Below are positions 1 through 7,969 of a DNA stretch of 21,023 nucleotides, one piece after another (position 1 is the stretch's first letter; every line of letters starts with the position of its first letter). A program made the translations under genes and the position numbers. The stretch is taken from NCBI GenBank assembly GCA_008931825.1, contig QXVZ01020893.1, positions 15,905 to 36,927 of the forward strand, in the 5' to 3' direction. The notes below the pieces were generated by a model, which saw only the letters and a list, made by a program, of their open reading frames with translations, was not told the DNA's origin and searched no databases. This stretch comes from Phallusia fumigata. Taxonomy: Eukaryota > Chordata > Ascidiacea > Phlebobranchia > Ascidiidae.

Positions 1-1070
1 GGGGTCGGCTGTGGTGTAAGCAAGACGACGATTTGCTTATGTTCTCATGGTTGGAGCTTTACTTTCTAAACCCGTACAACAGGTGACGGTCCGCGACTGG
101 GTGGCAATGTTCACAAAATTCGCAACGGATCCATTTGTTGCAAACATTTTGCGACAAGGCTAATTCCACTTACAATCGTGTTTTGAACGAGCGCTCCTAG
201 GGGTCACTTGGCGACCCCCTTAACAGTAAACCCCCGCATTAGCTTCATCTTTTGGGGCTTCGTTTACTTTCAAGTGCTTGCATTGAAGTTGATTTTGTTG
301 GACGTTTTTGGCAATGACGTATCGCACACATACGAATAATGCAGTTAAGTAGAAGAGTGAACAAATTTTTCGTATTTGTCAAATCAGATCAAAATTTTGC
401 TAGAAACAGTTTTTTTAAAGAACACTTTAAATATATTTTCCTTAATATTCGTTTAGTATTTGTGCCATGGGGATCAAAATCATTTTGTTTCTGACCACCG
501 CACGTTTAAATACATGATTAAAAATCGGGTGTCAGTCTAAAATTCCGACCACCCACTTTTAATCTCGGCTTGTTAACAAAGACCAAACTTTCCTAATCGT
601 GATTAGGAGGGGATTGGGTGTAAATAAACCGGAGGCAAGCCGTCTGACGTTTGCGATTAACCGTTGCCAGTAGAATAGCGAATTCGGCAGCTGCCAAACA
701 AACCGCGATAAGAAATCCCGTGTGATATTAGAAAGACCTCTTCGGCGGATTGCTAAGTAAACTGGGATATTAATAAGGCGTAATCTGCTTAGAACGGTTC
801 GAAAATGTTAGAAATTTTGCGCGCCCTGTCACTGCTAATTTTTCGTTACAATTATCTATCGATGCCACATCTTCAAATACCCGCTGTTTGATAAAAGAAG
901 ATAAAAAATGCAAGATCTTTAACGAAATTATTATAGAATATGCAATTTTACTACAGTACTTGCGTATGAGACCTTTTCTACGTTTTGAAAAATGCTGTTT
1001 TACACATAAGTTTTGGCTTGTATCTTCTTATTGAGACCATTAAGACTGTAAACTTAGCACTTAAACGTTT
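1..1070. other. AT-rich non-coding stretch
   Basis: No open segment with matching splice sites was found on either strand. The sequence is AT-rich with scattered T and A runs. A TGACGT half-CRE lies near 314. Read as intergenic or intronic. Confidence 0.4.
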
Positions 1071-1130
1071 ATTTTAGTGTCTGCAAATGTATGTCTCCCT
1101 GGAACTCTGTTGCAAATATGTTTCCATCAC

Positions 1131-1511
1131 CTCAAGCTGTCTTCGCCCAACCGACGGCCCAGCCCAGTATATCTCGTTTCCCCGTAAACAACCTCGAAAA
1201 TTCGATCGTGTTGAATCAACATCATCACGCGCAAGCAGTTTGGTGAAAGCTTTCCCCACATTCCACATGTCTCTGTGTGGATTGCCACATCACGACTGGC
1301 CCATAGTCGAAGCAGGTGCACTGTACATCCGTAATCACGATTCACATAGCTAACGTGCTCCGTGACGATGGAACATTTCATCGTTGGAACAAAATTAAGC
1401 GGCTGCGTACCATAACTCATTTGGTTCTTTAACAGTAAAAGTGAATTGTTTCCTGCCTTAACCATTAAAAATTGTACGTGGCACAAAAAATATGTTTTTG
1501 CGTTGGCCGTA
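1131..1511 (-). CDS. Candidate internal exon, unknown protein
   Basis: This is the largest open segment in the window. On the minus strand it starts after a fair acceptor (CCCTAAC then CCTTTCGTAG) and ends at a GAG|GTGATG donor. It is 381 nt long and symmetric (phase 2 to phase 2), so an exon could be inserted without changing frame. The peptide has several Cys residues and no motif I recognise. No partner exon was found with confidence on either side. A shorter plus-strand ORF overlaps it (1087-1353). An open stretch of this length can occur by chance in 21 kb, so this is only a candidate. Confidence 0.18.
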
Positions 1512-1592
1512 CTACGAAAGGCGTTAGGGATTGATTTGAATGTAAATGCCAAAACACATTTGCATGTCAAAACTACACAACGATTATTTCAG

Positions 1593-1758
1593 GTTTGCCT
1601 GTAATGTGCTAACAAACGACATATTGATGTGGCTACACTACAAGCAGAGCCGAATTACGACAGAAGACAAACTAGTTGCAGACGCAGCAGTCGATCGCAG
1701 CAAGCAAACGTTGCCTGTCCCCATCCAGTTTGCACTGACAGATTGTGAGATGCCCTAG
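1593..1758 (+). CDS. Candidate terminal exon, unknown protein
   Basis: A good acceptor (GATTATTTCAG, AG at 1591-1592) is followed by 54 open codons ending in TAG at 1756-1758. The exon enters in phase 2. The peptide is mixed polar and hydrophobic (for example NDILMWLHY, then an acidic and Lys-rich part ending DCEMP) and looks protein-like by composition, but matches no family I know. The nearest clear AATAAA downstream is at 2605-2610, which would imply a long 3' UTR. No upstream exon with a phase-2 donor was identified. Confidence 0.25.
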
Positions 1759-2979
1759 TGGATTTTGGCTGGCGATATTCTTATCTGATAACTCTCAGGT
1801 TACAATTTACATAGTAGAGCGTCGATAAGTTCGGAAGTAGGCCCTGATATAGGCTTAGGTGTATAATTAATCGCTCTCTGGTGTTTTCGGCCGTTTTTAT
1901 TGGTTTAAAACTTGATTAATTGGTCCCTGATAAACCTTGCTGAGTATAATTAAACGATTGTAAATATTTTGACGTTTTTTGTTATCAAAGTGACATTTAA
2001 ATGTTAGCTTTTCGCCTACGCTGCAACAATATGCTAAACGCAAAGTCCTTCTATTAGTTTGCAATGATTTAGTATCTCTCTAAATTAAACCACACAGCAC
2101 CAACATAAACCACAGAAATGGCAACCTAGACGTTCTTTTGACATACGACACCGTTTATCACCAACGCGTACAGTGTGGCCAGCTTGGAACATTTAAAAAC
2201 CGGTCAACAAATCACGTTTTAAGTATCCGATATGCACGCTGAGATGGTCGCGATATGGCCAATATATTGTATTGCGGTCCGTATCGGGTTTCTAGATCGA
2301 CGATCGGCTGAGCGGAATGCGAGATACAATCTCAAATTGAGTTTGGACCTTAGTAGGTGTTAATGCTGCGGCCCGATGTGGTAAGATCGCGACCTAATAT
2401 GGAGTTTGTTGCGGTGAACTCGCGTTTGTCGGACGTGGGCGAAAAATAGACGGGAATTTTTCGATACGCAATGCAATGTTATGTTCGATATTTAGAAGCT
2501 TTAAAGTTTCGTGCTGACAGCAAAAAATGTGGCCGCCAAGTGATATTTTAGGCTTTGCCTAAAGCATCGAAACAGGGAAAATGTTTTATACGATAAAAAT
2601 TAAGAATAAACTTAATGGTTAAATTAATAATTTTGTTTTGCGAAATGTCAAAATTTATCCCTAGACGTGGAGAACAAACATTCCAAGTTCGTTTTTATCA
2701 AAAGTAAACAAAATACCCAAGCAATATTTACAAGCGAACCGCTAAATTCATTACATTCCACCTTCCATTCACCTCCTACAGCGTCAACAAAAAATCGGTC
2801 GTAAAACATTCACTCGAAGCTAAAAGACGTGACAACAACAAAATTTTGCATCAAATCGAAATTCCTCCAGGCAAACATGTTTTGGCGGGCCGCCCCAAAT
2901 CCCACTCCCCCTTTACCCCTAAATCCGCGCACCCCCGTCCGTACACGCGAAGGTATTAATCACTTCGCACCTTTATCGA
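1759..2979. other. Non-coding stretch
   Basis: No supported exon. Both strands are rich in stops. AATAAA occurs at 2605-2610, and C-rich runs occur around 2890-2940. It may be a 3' UTR followed by intergenic DNA if the 1593-1758 exon is real. Confidence 0.3.
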
Positions 2980-3082
2980 TCAGCTAATGCTCGCGCGTTT
3001 GCGGCGGGCAGCTAAAAGGAAGCATTGTTGTTAGGGGGGAAAACTTGTTGCCCTAATTGAAAACCTGACCCTTGTTTTTGCA

Positions 3083-3196
3083 GAACCACAAGCGTGGCGT
3101 CATTCGTCAGCCCTCCTGGCCTGTCCGGTTGTTTCAAGCATTCCTTTCACGTAGTTCGCGCTGACGTGCTACTTCAAAGGCTGCTCCGAGGCTAAG
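3083..3196 (+). other. Strong splice-acceptor motif with short open segment
   Basis: CCCTTGTTTTTGCAG, ending at about 3082, is one of the best acceptor-like strings in the window. The following sequence is relatively GC-rich and stays open in one frame to a TAA near 3196. No protein motif and no upstream exon were found, so it is recorded as a splice-like signal only. Confidence 0.15.
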
Positions 3197-3501
3197 CGTC
3201 GAGGTTGAAGCAGATTTAGAAAAATCTGATTATTTCAAGCGCTGTTGGAAATTTTTTTCACCGCAAAATAGTTAGGTTTGTGCGATTTAAAAACAGTCCA
3301 AGTCTTTGCGGTGGATAACAACTTGCCGTGCAACAAAATCCCAGACGCGCAACCGTAATTGCACCCCGAGGGGATTGTACAAACATCTGCGGTGAATCGT
3401 CAACAACTTTGCGGTCGATCTCGCCGACGCGACCCGATGTCGGCCAGACCGCCACTTCCTTTCGCGACAAATTCACTTCAAGTAAAACACATGTAACTTA
3501 C

Positions 3502-3556
3502 CGCAGAAGCAGATGAAGAGAAGCATGACATCCCGCAACAACCGATTTGGCGTCAT
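3502..3556 (-). CDS. Candidate first coding exon with signal-peptide-like start
   Basis: On the minus strand an ATG at 3556 is preceded in frame by a TAA two codons upstream. It opens 18 codons and runs into a strong donor, TGCG|GTAAGT, leaving phase 1. The peptide begins with polar and basic residues (MTPNRLLRD), followed by a hydrophobic run VMLLFICFC. This is the layout of a secretory signal peptide or signal anchor. A phase-compatible acceptor on the same strand (CTTCCTTTTAG, exon from 3011) gives only ten more codons, stopping at 2980, so the model would be a 28-residue peptide. The true next exon may lie elsewhere. The donor and hydrophobic run are visible; the gene is inferred. Confidence 0.25.
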
Positions 3557-3648
3557 ATTTTATGTCCTTGAGAATCGTCTCCGAAAATTCCAAAGTTCGA
3601 TCGGTTGTTAAATGTATCCCACTGATCTCCTGTATTTTTATCGCTCGT

Positions 3649-3717
3649 TCAGTTGATTTTACGATGCTCTCCGCTTAACAATGTTCGTAAAGTACGCGTT
3701 TTACAATCCCTACACTG
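3649..3717 (-). CDS. Candidate terminal exon joined to 4152-4379
   Basis: After the minus-strand acceptor GACTTTTAG, 22 codons and a TGA stop read in phase 0, matching the donor of the exon at 4152-4379. The peptide starts QCRDCKTR and is basic. The pyrimidine tract is only moderate, and the phase match has a one-in-three chance by luck. Confidence 0.15.
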   Translation of the reverse strand, partial: QCRDCKTRTLRTLLSGEHRKIN

Positions 3718-4110
3718 CTAAAAGTCTGTTGACCCAAAAGCGACGGTTCAGGTAAAGCTTTTTATCGGGGTGTTTTGCAACAGAACTTCAGCAATGACTT
3801 ACCAAACCACTACAAACTTATGCCCAAACCAGCTCAACCTCTACTTATGACTTGCACTGACCGTAAAAGATATGCCGTTTAAATCCAGATGAAAAAATAT
3901 GACCCTTTGTTATTGTAAACTCGAAAGGTTTTTTTAATAATAGTCCAACAACTTTGCAAATTTTCAAGTTTTTGATTAAAGAAAGCCAGCATTTCATAAC
4001 CTACGCCTTGTAACAACAAATATTATGCAGTAAAAACCCAAAAAGGTCTGACACTGTTCTCAACAAAACAAACCGCTGAATACAAATTACAACACACATA
4101 AAACTCCATA

Positions 4111-4520
4111 GTGGCCGGCGTGCACAGATCTCCACAAGTTCCACCACTCACTGAGCGACGCCGAAATAGCTGTCCTGCCAGGTGCTTCTGCTCGCTTAAG
4201 TTCTGCCGGTGCGTTTTACCCCCGGCCAGACGTGCGAGGAGGTCAACACAGTCTTGGCTCTCGCGGCGAATGCCATCATCAGCTACATCAACATTATCAT
4301 TGCGAGCCGCCGAGCGTCGCACCGGGCAATCAGACTCAGCTCCATAAGTCAACATGTAGTGGTTGCGCTGTGCAAACATGCAGCGCCATTGTCGGTTGCG
4401 GCGCGCCGAAACTGGACAATGCCTCGCCTCGCGTCGTGTTGCGTTTGTTTTGGCAAATTAGTGCCACTTACAAGCTATTAAACGACTGACGACGCTCGAT
4501 CTTCTAATGCAGCGGCGCGC
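4111..4520. other. CpG-rich island
   Basis: This block is clearly richer in G+C and CpG than its surroundings, with strings such as GCGGCGCGCCG near 4400 and GCGGCGCGCTCGG near 4515. It carries overlapping open frames on both strands, and a minus-strand GTAAGT motif occurs near 4475. It could be a promoter-associated island, an exon or an old insertion. Confidence 0.4.
4152..4379 (-). CDS. Candidate coding exon in a CpG-rich island
   Basis: The minus-strand frame is open from just after a TAA near 4458. Its first ATG is at 4379, and it runs 76 codons to a good donor, CTCA|GTGAGT, in phase 0. The peptide is polar and charged, with runs such as ESDCPVRRS and ESQDCVDLLARLAGG, and matches no family I know. 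A phase-0 acceptor on the same strand (GACTTTTAG, exon 3717-3649) would add 22 residues and a stop, giving a 98-residue product. The plus strand of the same DNA also carries three open frames, which is expected where GC is high and stops are rare. Strand and coding status are therefore uncertain. Confidence 0.22.
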
Positions 4521-5004
4521 TCGGATTAACCGCACCTTGCTCGCATGGGATATCAATTGTCAACCAACGGGTTTCAGGTTTTTCGCCCTACAAGCGCCTT
4601 GGAGTCTAATAGTGTATTGCTTGTCTAAACTGTCGCCTCTTGCTAGAGTGAAACGATAACTTGTAATTTGTAAGCAGGTTTTCATTACTTTGTTAATACC
4701 CCACCCAGTGTTATGTGGTTGTAATAAACTCTTTATACTGTTTATTACTGCTAAACATATACAACAAATATCCAACACAATTGTTAATTTTCGTTTAGTT
4801 ACAAGCCCTCTCCTTGTCTACAAAGAGTGACATCTTTGCCAACATTCGATTTGTTACTAACTAGAAGGTAAATATGTCCAACGTTCATATAGCTCAGTAA
4901 AAATCTCCCAGCAAGCCGTAAACTGAATCACTGCAACTGGTTTATAGGAAAAACCTTTGCAAACTTTTATCGTTTTACGAGTGGACACTTTTCCGCTTTT
5001 TCAG

Positions 5005-5213
5005 AGTGCATTATGACGCAACAATGCCATGTAATCACGTGCGTATGGGCGTCGCACCCCCCACTCGTATGGGCATTACGTACCTTGGTTTTCACTAATA
5101 ACCGAAGTAATCCACAAATTACTGAAATGATACCGGAAATTACACGTCAGCAGAAAGATTTCACTAAAAGCTTTTTGAAACATGTGTCAAGAAAAAAGCC
5201 TTCGATAACTTAA
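5005..5213 (+). CDS. Candidate terminal exon, unknown protein
   Basis: An excellent acceptor (CACTTTTCCGCTTTTTCAG, ending at 5004) opens a frame of about 68 codons closing at TAA 5211-5213. It enters in phase 1. The peptide has a Cys/Trp-containing first half and a basic, Lys-rich end (HVSRKKPSIT). An ATG at 5013 lies just inside the exon, so it could also be a first coding exon after a 5' UTR intron. The string CGTATGGGC occurs twice, near 5042 and 5065. AATAAA at 5475-5480 fits a 3' UTR of about 260 nt. The upstream exon was not found and the family is unknown. Confidence 0.33.
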
Positions 5214-5474
5214 TGGTTTTTGGTTTGGAATTCAGTGAAATTTTAAATTAATTGAAACGTATTTTAGTTGTTTTGAAAATGTAACGTTGTCCTTTAAGTA
5301 TAAAATGCAAACAAACCACATGCGCAAGATACATGAGAACCAGTTGATTACAATTTTTATTAAACCCCACTAAAAGTTGGGTTGTAATGTTTTCAGAAGT
5401 GAAGAAATAATTATCGTCTTACAAAAGCATACGAGTTAGCGCCTTATCCGTCCGAGACGAATTAGAATCACAAC

Positions 5475-5480
5475 AATAAA
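5475..5480 (+). terminator. Candidate poly(A) signal
   Basis: A canonical AATAAA lies about 260 nt downstream of the TAA at 5211-5213. It is the first canonical signal on this strand after that exon. Confidence 0.3.
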
Positions 5481-5589
5481 CTGAAACATCCTTATCATTA
5501 ATCACACACCGTTGTTCTAGTTTACAAATGCACCGTCTTTTACGTTAGTATCTGTCCTTGTTTTATTTGCCCAACCCCAGCTTTGTTTG

Positions 5590-5765
5590 TCCATCAGTGT
5601 GCAGTCATGCGCGACGGCAAGGTCTCGGGTCACGTGATCGTGTTGCAACAGGCGCCGATTGGACGAAATCGATGTTGTGAAAATTCACGTAACAATGCCG
5701 GCGCGCGATCACATGACCTGCGATTAGTCTGACGACAAAGTCGGGTTTATTGTGACGTTGCAACG
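5590..5765. promoter_or_regulatory. CpG-rich promoter-like block with paired E-boxes
   Basis: The block holds an E-box inside GGTCACGTGATCG (5628-5640). Its imperfect inverted partner CGATCACATGACC lies at 5706-5718, and 12 of 13 positions pair. Between them lie the palindromes TGTTGCAACA (5641-5650) and GGCGCC (5651-5656), ATTGG (a reverse CCAAT box, 5658-5662), and a GTGAA/TTCAC pair around 5677-5688. TCACGTGA and TCATGTGA are the classical sites of MiT/TFE and USF-type bHLH-zip factors. The block also carries TGACGTTGCAAC near 5752. It resembles a bidirectional or TATA-less promoter; no transcript start is visible. Confidence 0.4.
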
Positions 5766-6023
5766 CGAGATGTTAATTGGGAGGTAAGACCACACGCAAG
5801 AATTTGCCAGGAATTTCCGGGTAAATTTAGTTGCTTAAAAGCCCTGGGTTGCTTTGAAATTAAATATATCTACTGAATGTTTTAAAATGATCGTAAAGTT
5901 TCTCGTTGTAAAGATATTCCTAAGAAAAATCAAACGTATATTTTGGAAAAGTAAAGCGATTTAGGAATACAAGACACGGACTTGAAAAGTAGATTAATTA
6001 AAAACCTACCTGCCTGAAAATTT

Positions 6024-6085
6024 GTAAATAGTGAATACATTTTATTGCAAACGTTTTGACAATCGCGGTTGTCATCATCAGTGCA
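6024..6085. repeat. 62-bp dispersed repeat, copy 1
   Basis: It aligns without gaps to 11095-11156 at about 84% identity by eye. The last 16 bases, GTCATCATCAGTGCA with the preceding T, are identical. The core GACAATCGCGGTTGTC is a near-perfect inverted repeat. On the minus strand this copy also supplies an AATAAA downstream of the stop at 6262, so it may serve as the 3' end of that candidate gene. Confidence 0.6.
6040..6045 (-). terminator. Candidate poly(A) signal for minus-strand gene
   Basis: TTTATT on the plus strand (about 6040-6045) reads AATAAA on the minus strand, roughly 220 nt past the candidate stop codon at 6262. It lies inside the 62-bp repeat. Confidence 0.25.
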
Positions 6086-6261
6086 TAATTAGGAGAAGCG
6101 TGCGTTATACACAAAAGTGTGGTAAAAATGAAAACGTGAATAAAACGTAAAGTGGTTTATATGATTGTAAACTGTAACCACTGACCATGCATAAATACTG
6201 GCCTTATACTCAGTTAACTAGGGCGGGTCAAAATTGGGACAAAATATTTTCCCTTAACCAC

Positions 6262-6410
6262 TTAAAGTTCAACAGCCCCCTCTGACATTCCTGGACTTGA
6301 TCCAAGTGCAAATATTTCCAGCAAAATCCGTGCCAGCAGAGGCTTCTCGCCTTGCGCTATCTCCGCGTGCAATCTGCTTCTCTCGTCTCCCCAGGTGTGC
6401 AGGATCTTAT
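6262..6410 (-). CDS. Candidate terminal exon, unknown protein
   Basis: On the minus strand a very good acceptor (GTTTCTTTTTTAG) is followed by 48 sense codons and a TAA at 6262. The exon enters in phase 1. The peptide reads as an amphipathic helix (KILHTWGDERSRLHAEIAQG, then KPLLARILLEIFALG) with a short acidic tail. G+C and codon choice look more coding-like than the flanks. The family is not recognised. It is in phase with the exon ending at 6937, the intron being 6411-6936. Alternatively it is chance open sequence in a GC-rich tract. Confidence 0.38.
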
Positions 6411-6547
6411 CTAAAAAAGAAACACCCAGCCCCAGACGTAATGAGGCACAGAGGTGGGGCTCAGTTCGGGGTCTCACCCCGGTTTGGGGTCGCCGACATC
6501 GCCACCCGTCGTTACGTCACAAGTTGACAGCGTCACGCCGACTATTG

Positions 6548-6555
6548 TGACGTCA
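6548..6555. promoter_or_regulatory. Perfect CRE octamer
   Basis: TGACGTCA, the palindromic CREB/ATF site. It lies in the intron of the minus-strand candidate gene and is one of five perfect copies in the window. Confidence 0.4.
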
Positions 6556-6936
6556 TAATTAAAATTGACAGTTGATCTGGGGTTCGAGAAGTGGAAAGTG
6601 ATTTTTCTGGGGCGGCGACGACGTAACAATGTAAATAGTAAACACAGCGTGGACCAGTTGGGGCGTTTTGGGGGTGGGTGGGGCAACTTCGATAGATTTT
6701 GCTGGTAATGGCTTTGAGGTCGTGCTTCAAGGGTGGTACTGAATTGTGTTTGAAAAGCTTGAATTAATAAAGCATCAAAACATGGTTGTGTTTATAAAGG
6801 TTGTTCTAAGTTAGTGGAGGATGGAATTGTTTCAAAACTCAGGTAACAAAGTTTATGTTTAGATAATCAGCACACCAAATTTCCATCCACACCGCAGATG
6901 GAAACATCGACTCAAAACAAAATATTTAACACTTAC

Positions 6937-7054
6937 AACGGCATCGCACAATTAGCGGGGCGGGTTCACATTCCTGCTCGAAACTTTCAAGTACTTTTAT
7001 ATTCTTCCGCGAATTCCTGAGAGTCGCTTTCCCACGCTCGTCATCGCGCCCCCC
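6937..7054 (-). CDS. Candidate penultimate exon (partial), same minus-strand gene
   Basis: The minus-strand frame is open from just after a TGA at 7057-7055 to the donor CCGTT|GTAAGTG, leaving phase 1. This matches the acceptor of 6262-6410 and creates a Tyr codon at the junction. The peptide is highly charged (DDERGKATLRNSRKN, then ESFEQECEPAPLIVRCR). No in-frame ATG is present. The 5' boundary is unclear: AG positions exist just after the TGA and at CTCTCAG inside, both with poor pyrimidine tracts. Most of this exon lies in the exact duplication (6944-7090), so its upstream context may be mis-assembled. Confidence 0.28.
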
Positions 7055-7090
7055 TCAACCCCCGTAACAAAACATCCCACCCCCTCTACA
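6944..7090 (+). repeat. 147-bp exact direct repeat, copy 1
   Basis: It is identical at every base to 7212-7358. The copies are separated by 120 bp of unrelated sequence and one N. The sequence beyond the repeat differs on both sides. Confidence 0.95.
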
Positions 7091-7210
7091 CAACACCCGG
7101 GAACTTCACTGTAGAGTGGAAACCACCTTTCCAAAAACGCATCAAGACTGAATTTGAAAACCCTTTGACACAACCATCAACATCCGAATACCGTTTCCCA
7201 TTCATGCCTA

Positions 7211-7211
7211 N
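7211..7211. other. Ambiguous base N, likely contig join
   Basis: This is the only non-ACGT character in the window. It sits exactly at the left edge of the second 147-bp repeat copy, which is the signature of two contigs or reads placed side by side without merging their overlap. Confidence 0.9.
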
Positions 7212-7358
7212 TCGCACAATTAGCGGGGCGGGTTCACATTCCTGCTCGAAACTTTCAAGTACTTTTATATTCTTCCGCGAATTCCTGAGAGTCGCTTTCC
7301 CACGCTCGTCATCGCGCCCCCCTCAACCCCCGTAACAAAACATCCCACCCCCTCTACA
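7212..7358 (+). repeat. 147-bp exact direct repeat, copy 2
   Basis: It starts at the base after the N and matches copy 1 to the last base of CTCTACA. Afterwards copy 1 continues CAACACCCGGG and copy 2 continues AACCACCGACC, so the two versions diverge there as alternative haplotypes or separate loci would. Confidence 0.95.
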
Positions 7359-7790
7359 AACCACCGACCCCCGATTATTGACCCCCAGGAAAAGTGCCCC
7401 ACGATCTGGGACTTCCCCTATATGTATAAATATCAATTTTCTGAAAATGAAATTTCACACTTTGATGGGATTGGAATGCTTTACTGTGATTGTCACTTGT
7501 ATGCAAAATGTTTGCGATTTATTTGTCTGTCATTTTTTTATTTACTTTATTTATTGTCACTGATAAATGCTTCGACGAACGAAATTTAAACAACCCAACA
7601 TATAAAGTTTAAAAGTTTGTACTATTTTGTGAAAGTTGTGTGGATTCAGCGGTAACTCATTTTAGTTGTTCTATAAAACTTTTAAAAAACGTTAGTTGCC
7701 TTACTTGTCAATTAGGTTTGTGTGCAAAAACAACTGTTGTGCATGAAAACATTGTACTTAGAACCGTTTCTCCTTTATGTGGATGCAGGC

Positions 7791-7798
7791 TATAAATA
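7791..7798 (+). promoter_or_regulatory. TATA box of candidate gene 7897-9012
   Basis: TATAAATA lies about 105 bp upstream of the candidate ATG at 7897. A start site about 30 bp downstream would leave a 5' UTR of roughly 75 nt with no spliced leader needed. TATA-like strings are common in AT-rich DNA, so the support comes from position relative to the exon. Confidence 0.35.
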
Positions 7799-7896
7799 AC
7801 GATGAATTACTGCTATTCTAGACAAAAGCAGGAATTTGCAGTTAAAGGTAACAAAACACATAGAGCGACACCAATACAAGAAATCTCCTGAAATAA

Positions 7897-7969
7897 ATGT
7901 CCCTGCCAGGCAATTTTAACCGCAAGAGCCAGTTCGGAGTAAAATCTGGCACAGAAAATGATAGGGGAG
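7897..7969 (+). CDS. Exon 1 of candidate gene 7897-9012
   Basis: 24 codons plus one base, starting MSLPGNFNRKSQFG and ending at GGGGAG|GTAAGATC, one of the best donors in the window. If not spliced, the frame would run on to a TAA near 8070. Confidence 0.42.

Noticed and set aside
6262-6530. Plus-strand 76-codon ORF over the minus-strand terminal exon
   Set aside because: The minus strand has the strong acceptor, the stop and the downstream AATAAA. The plus frame starts at a non-ATG codon and has no acceptor.
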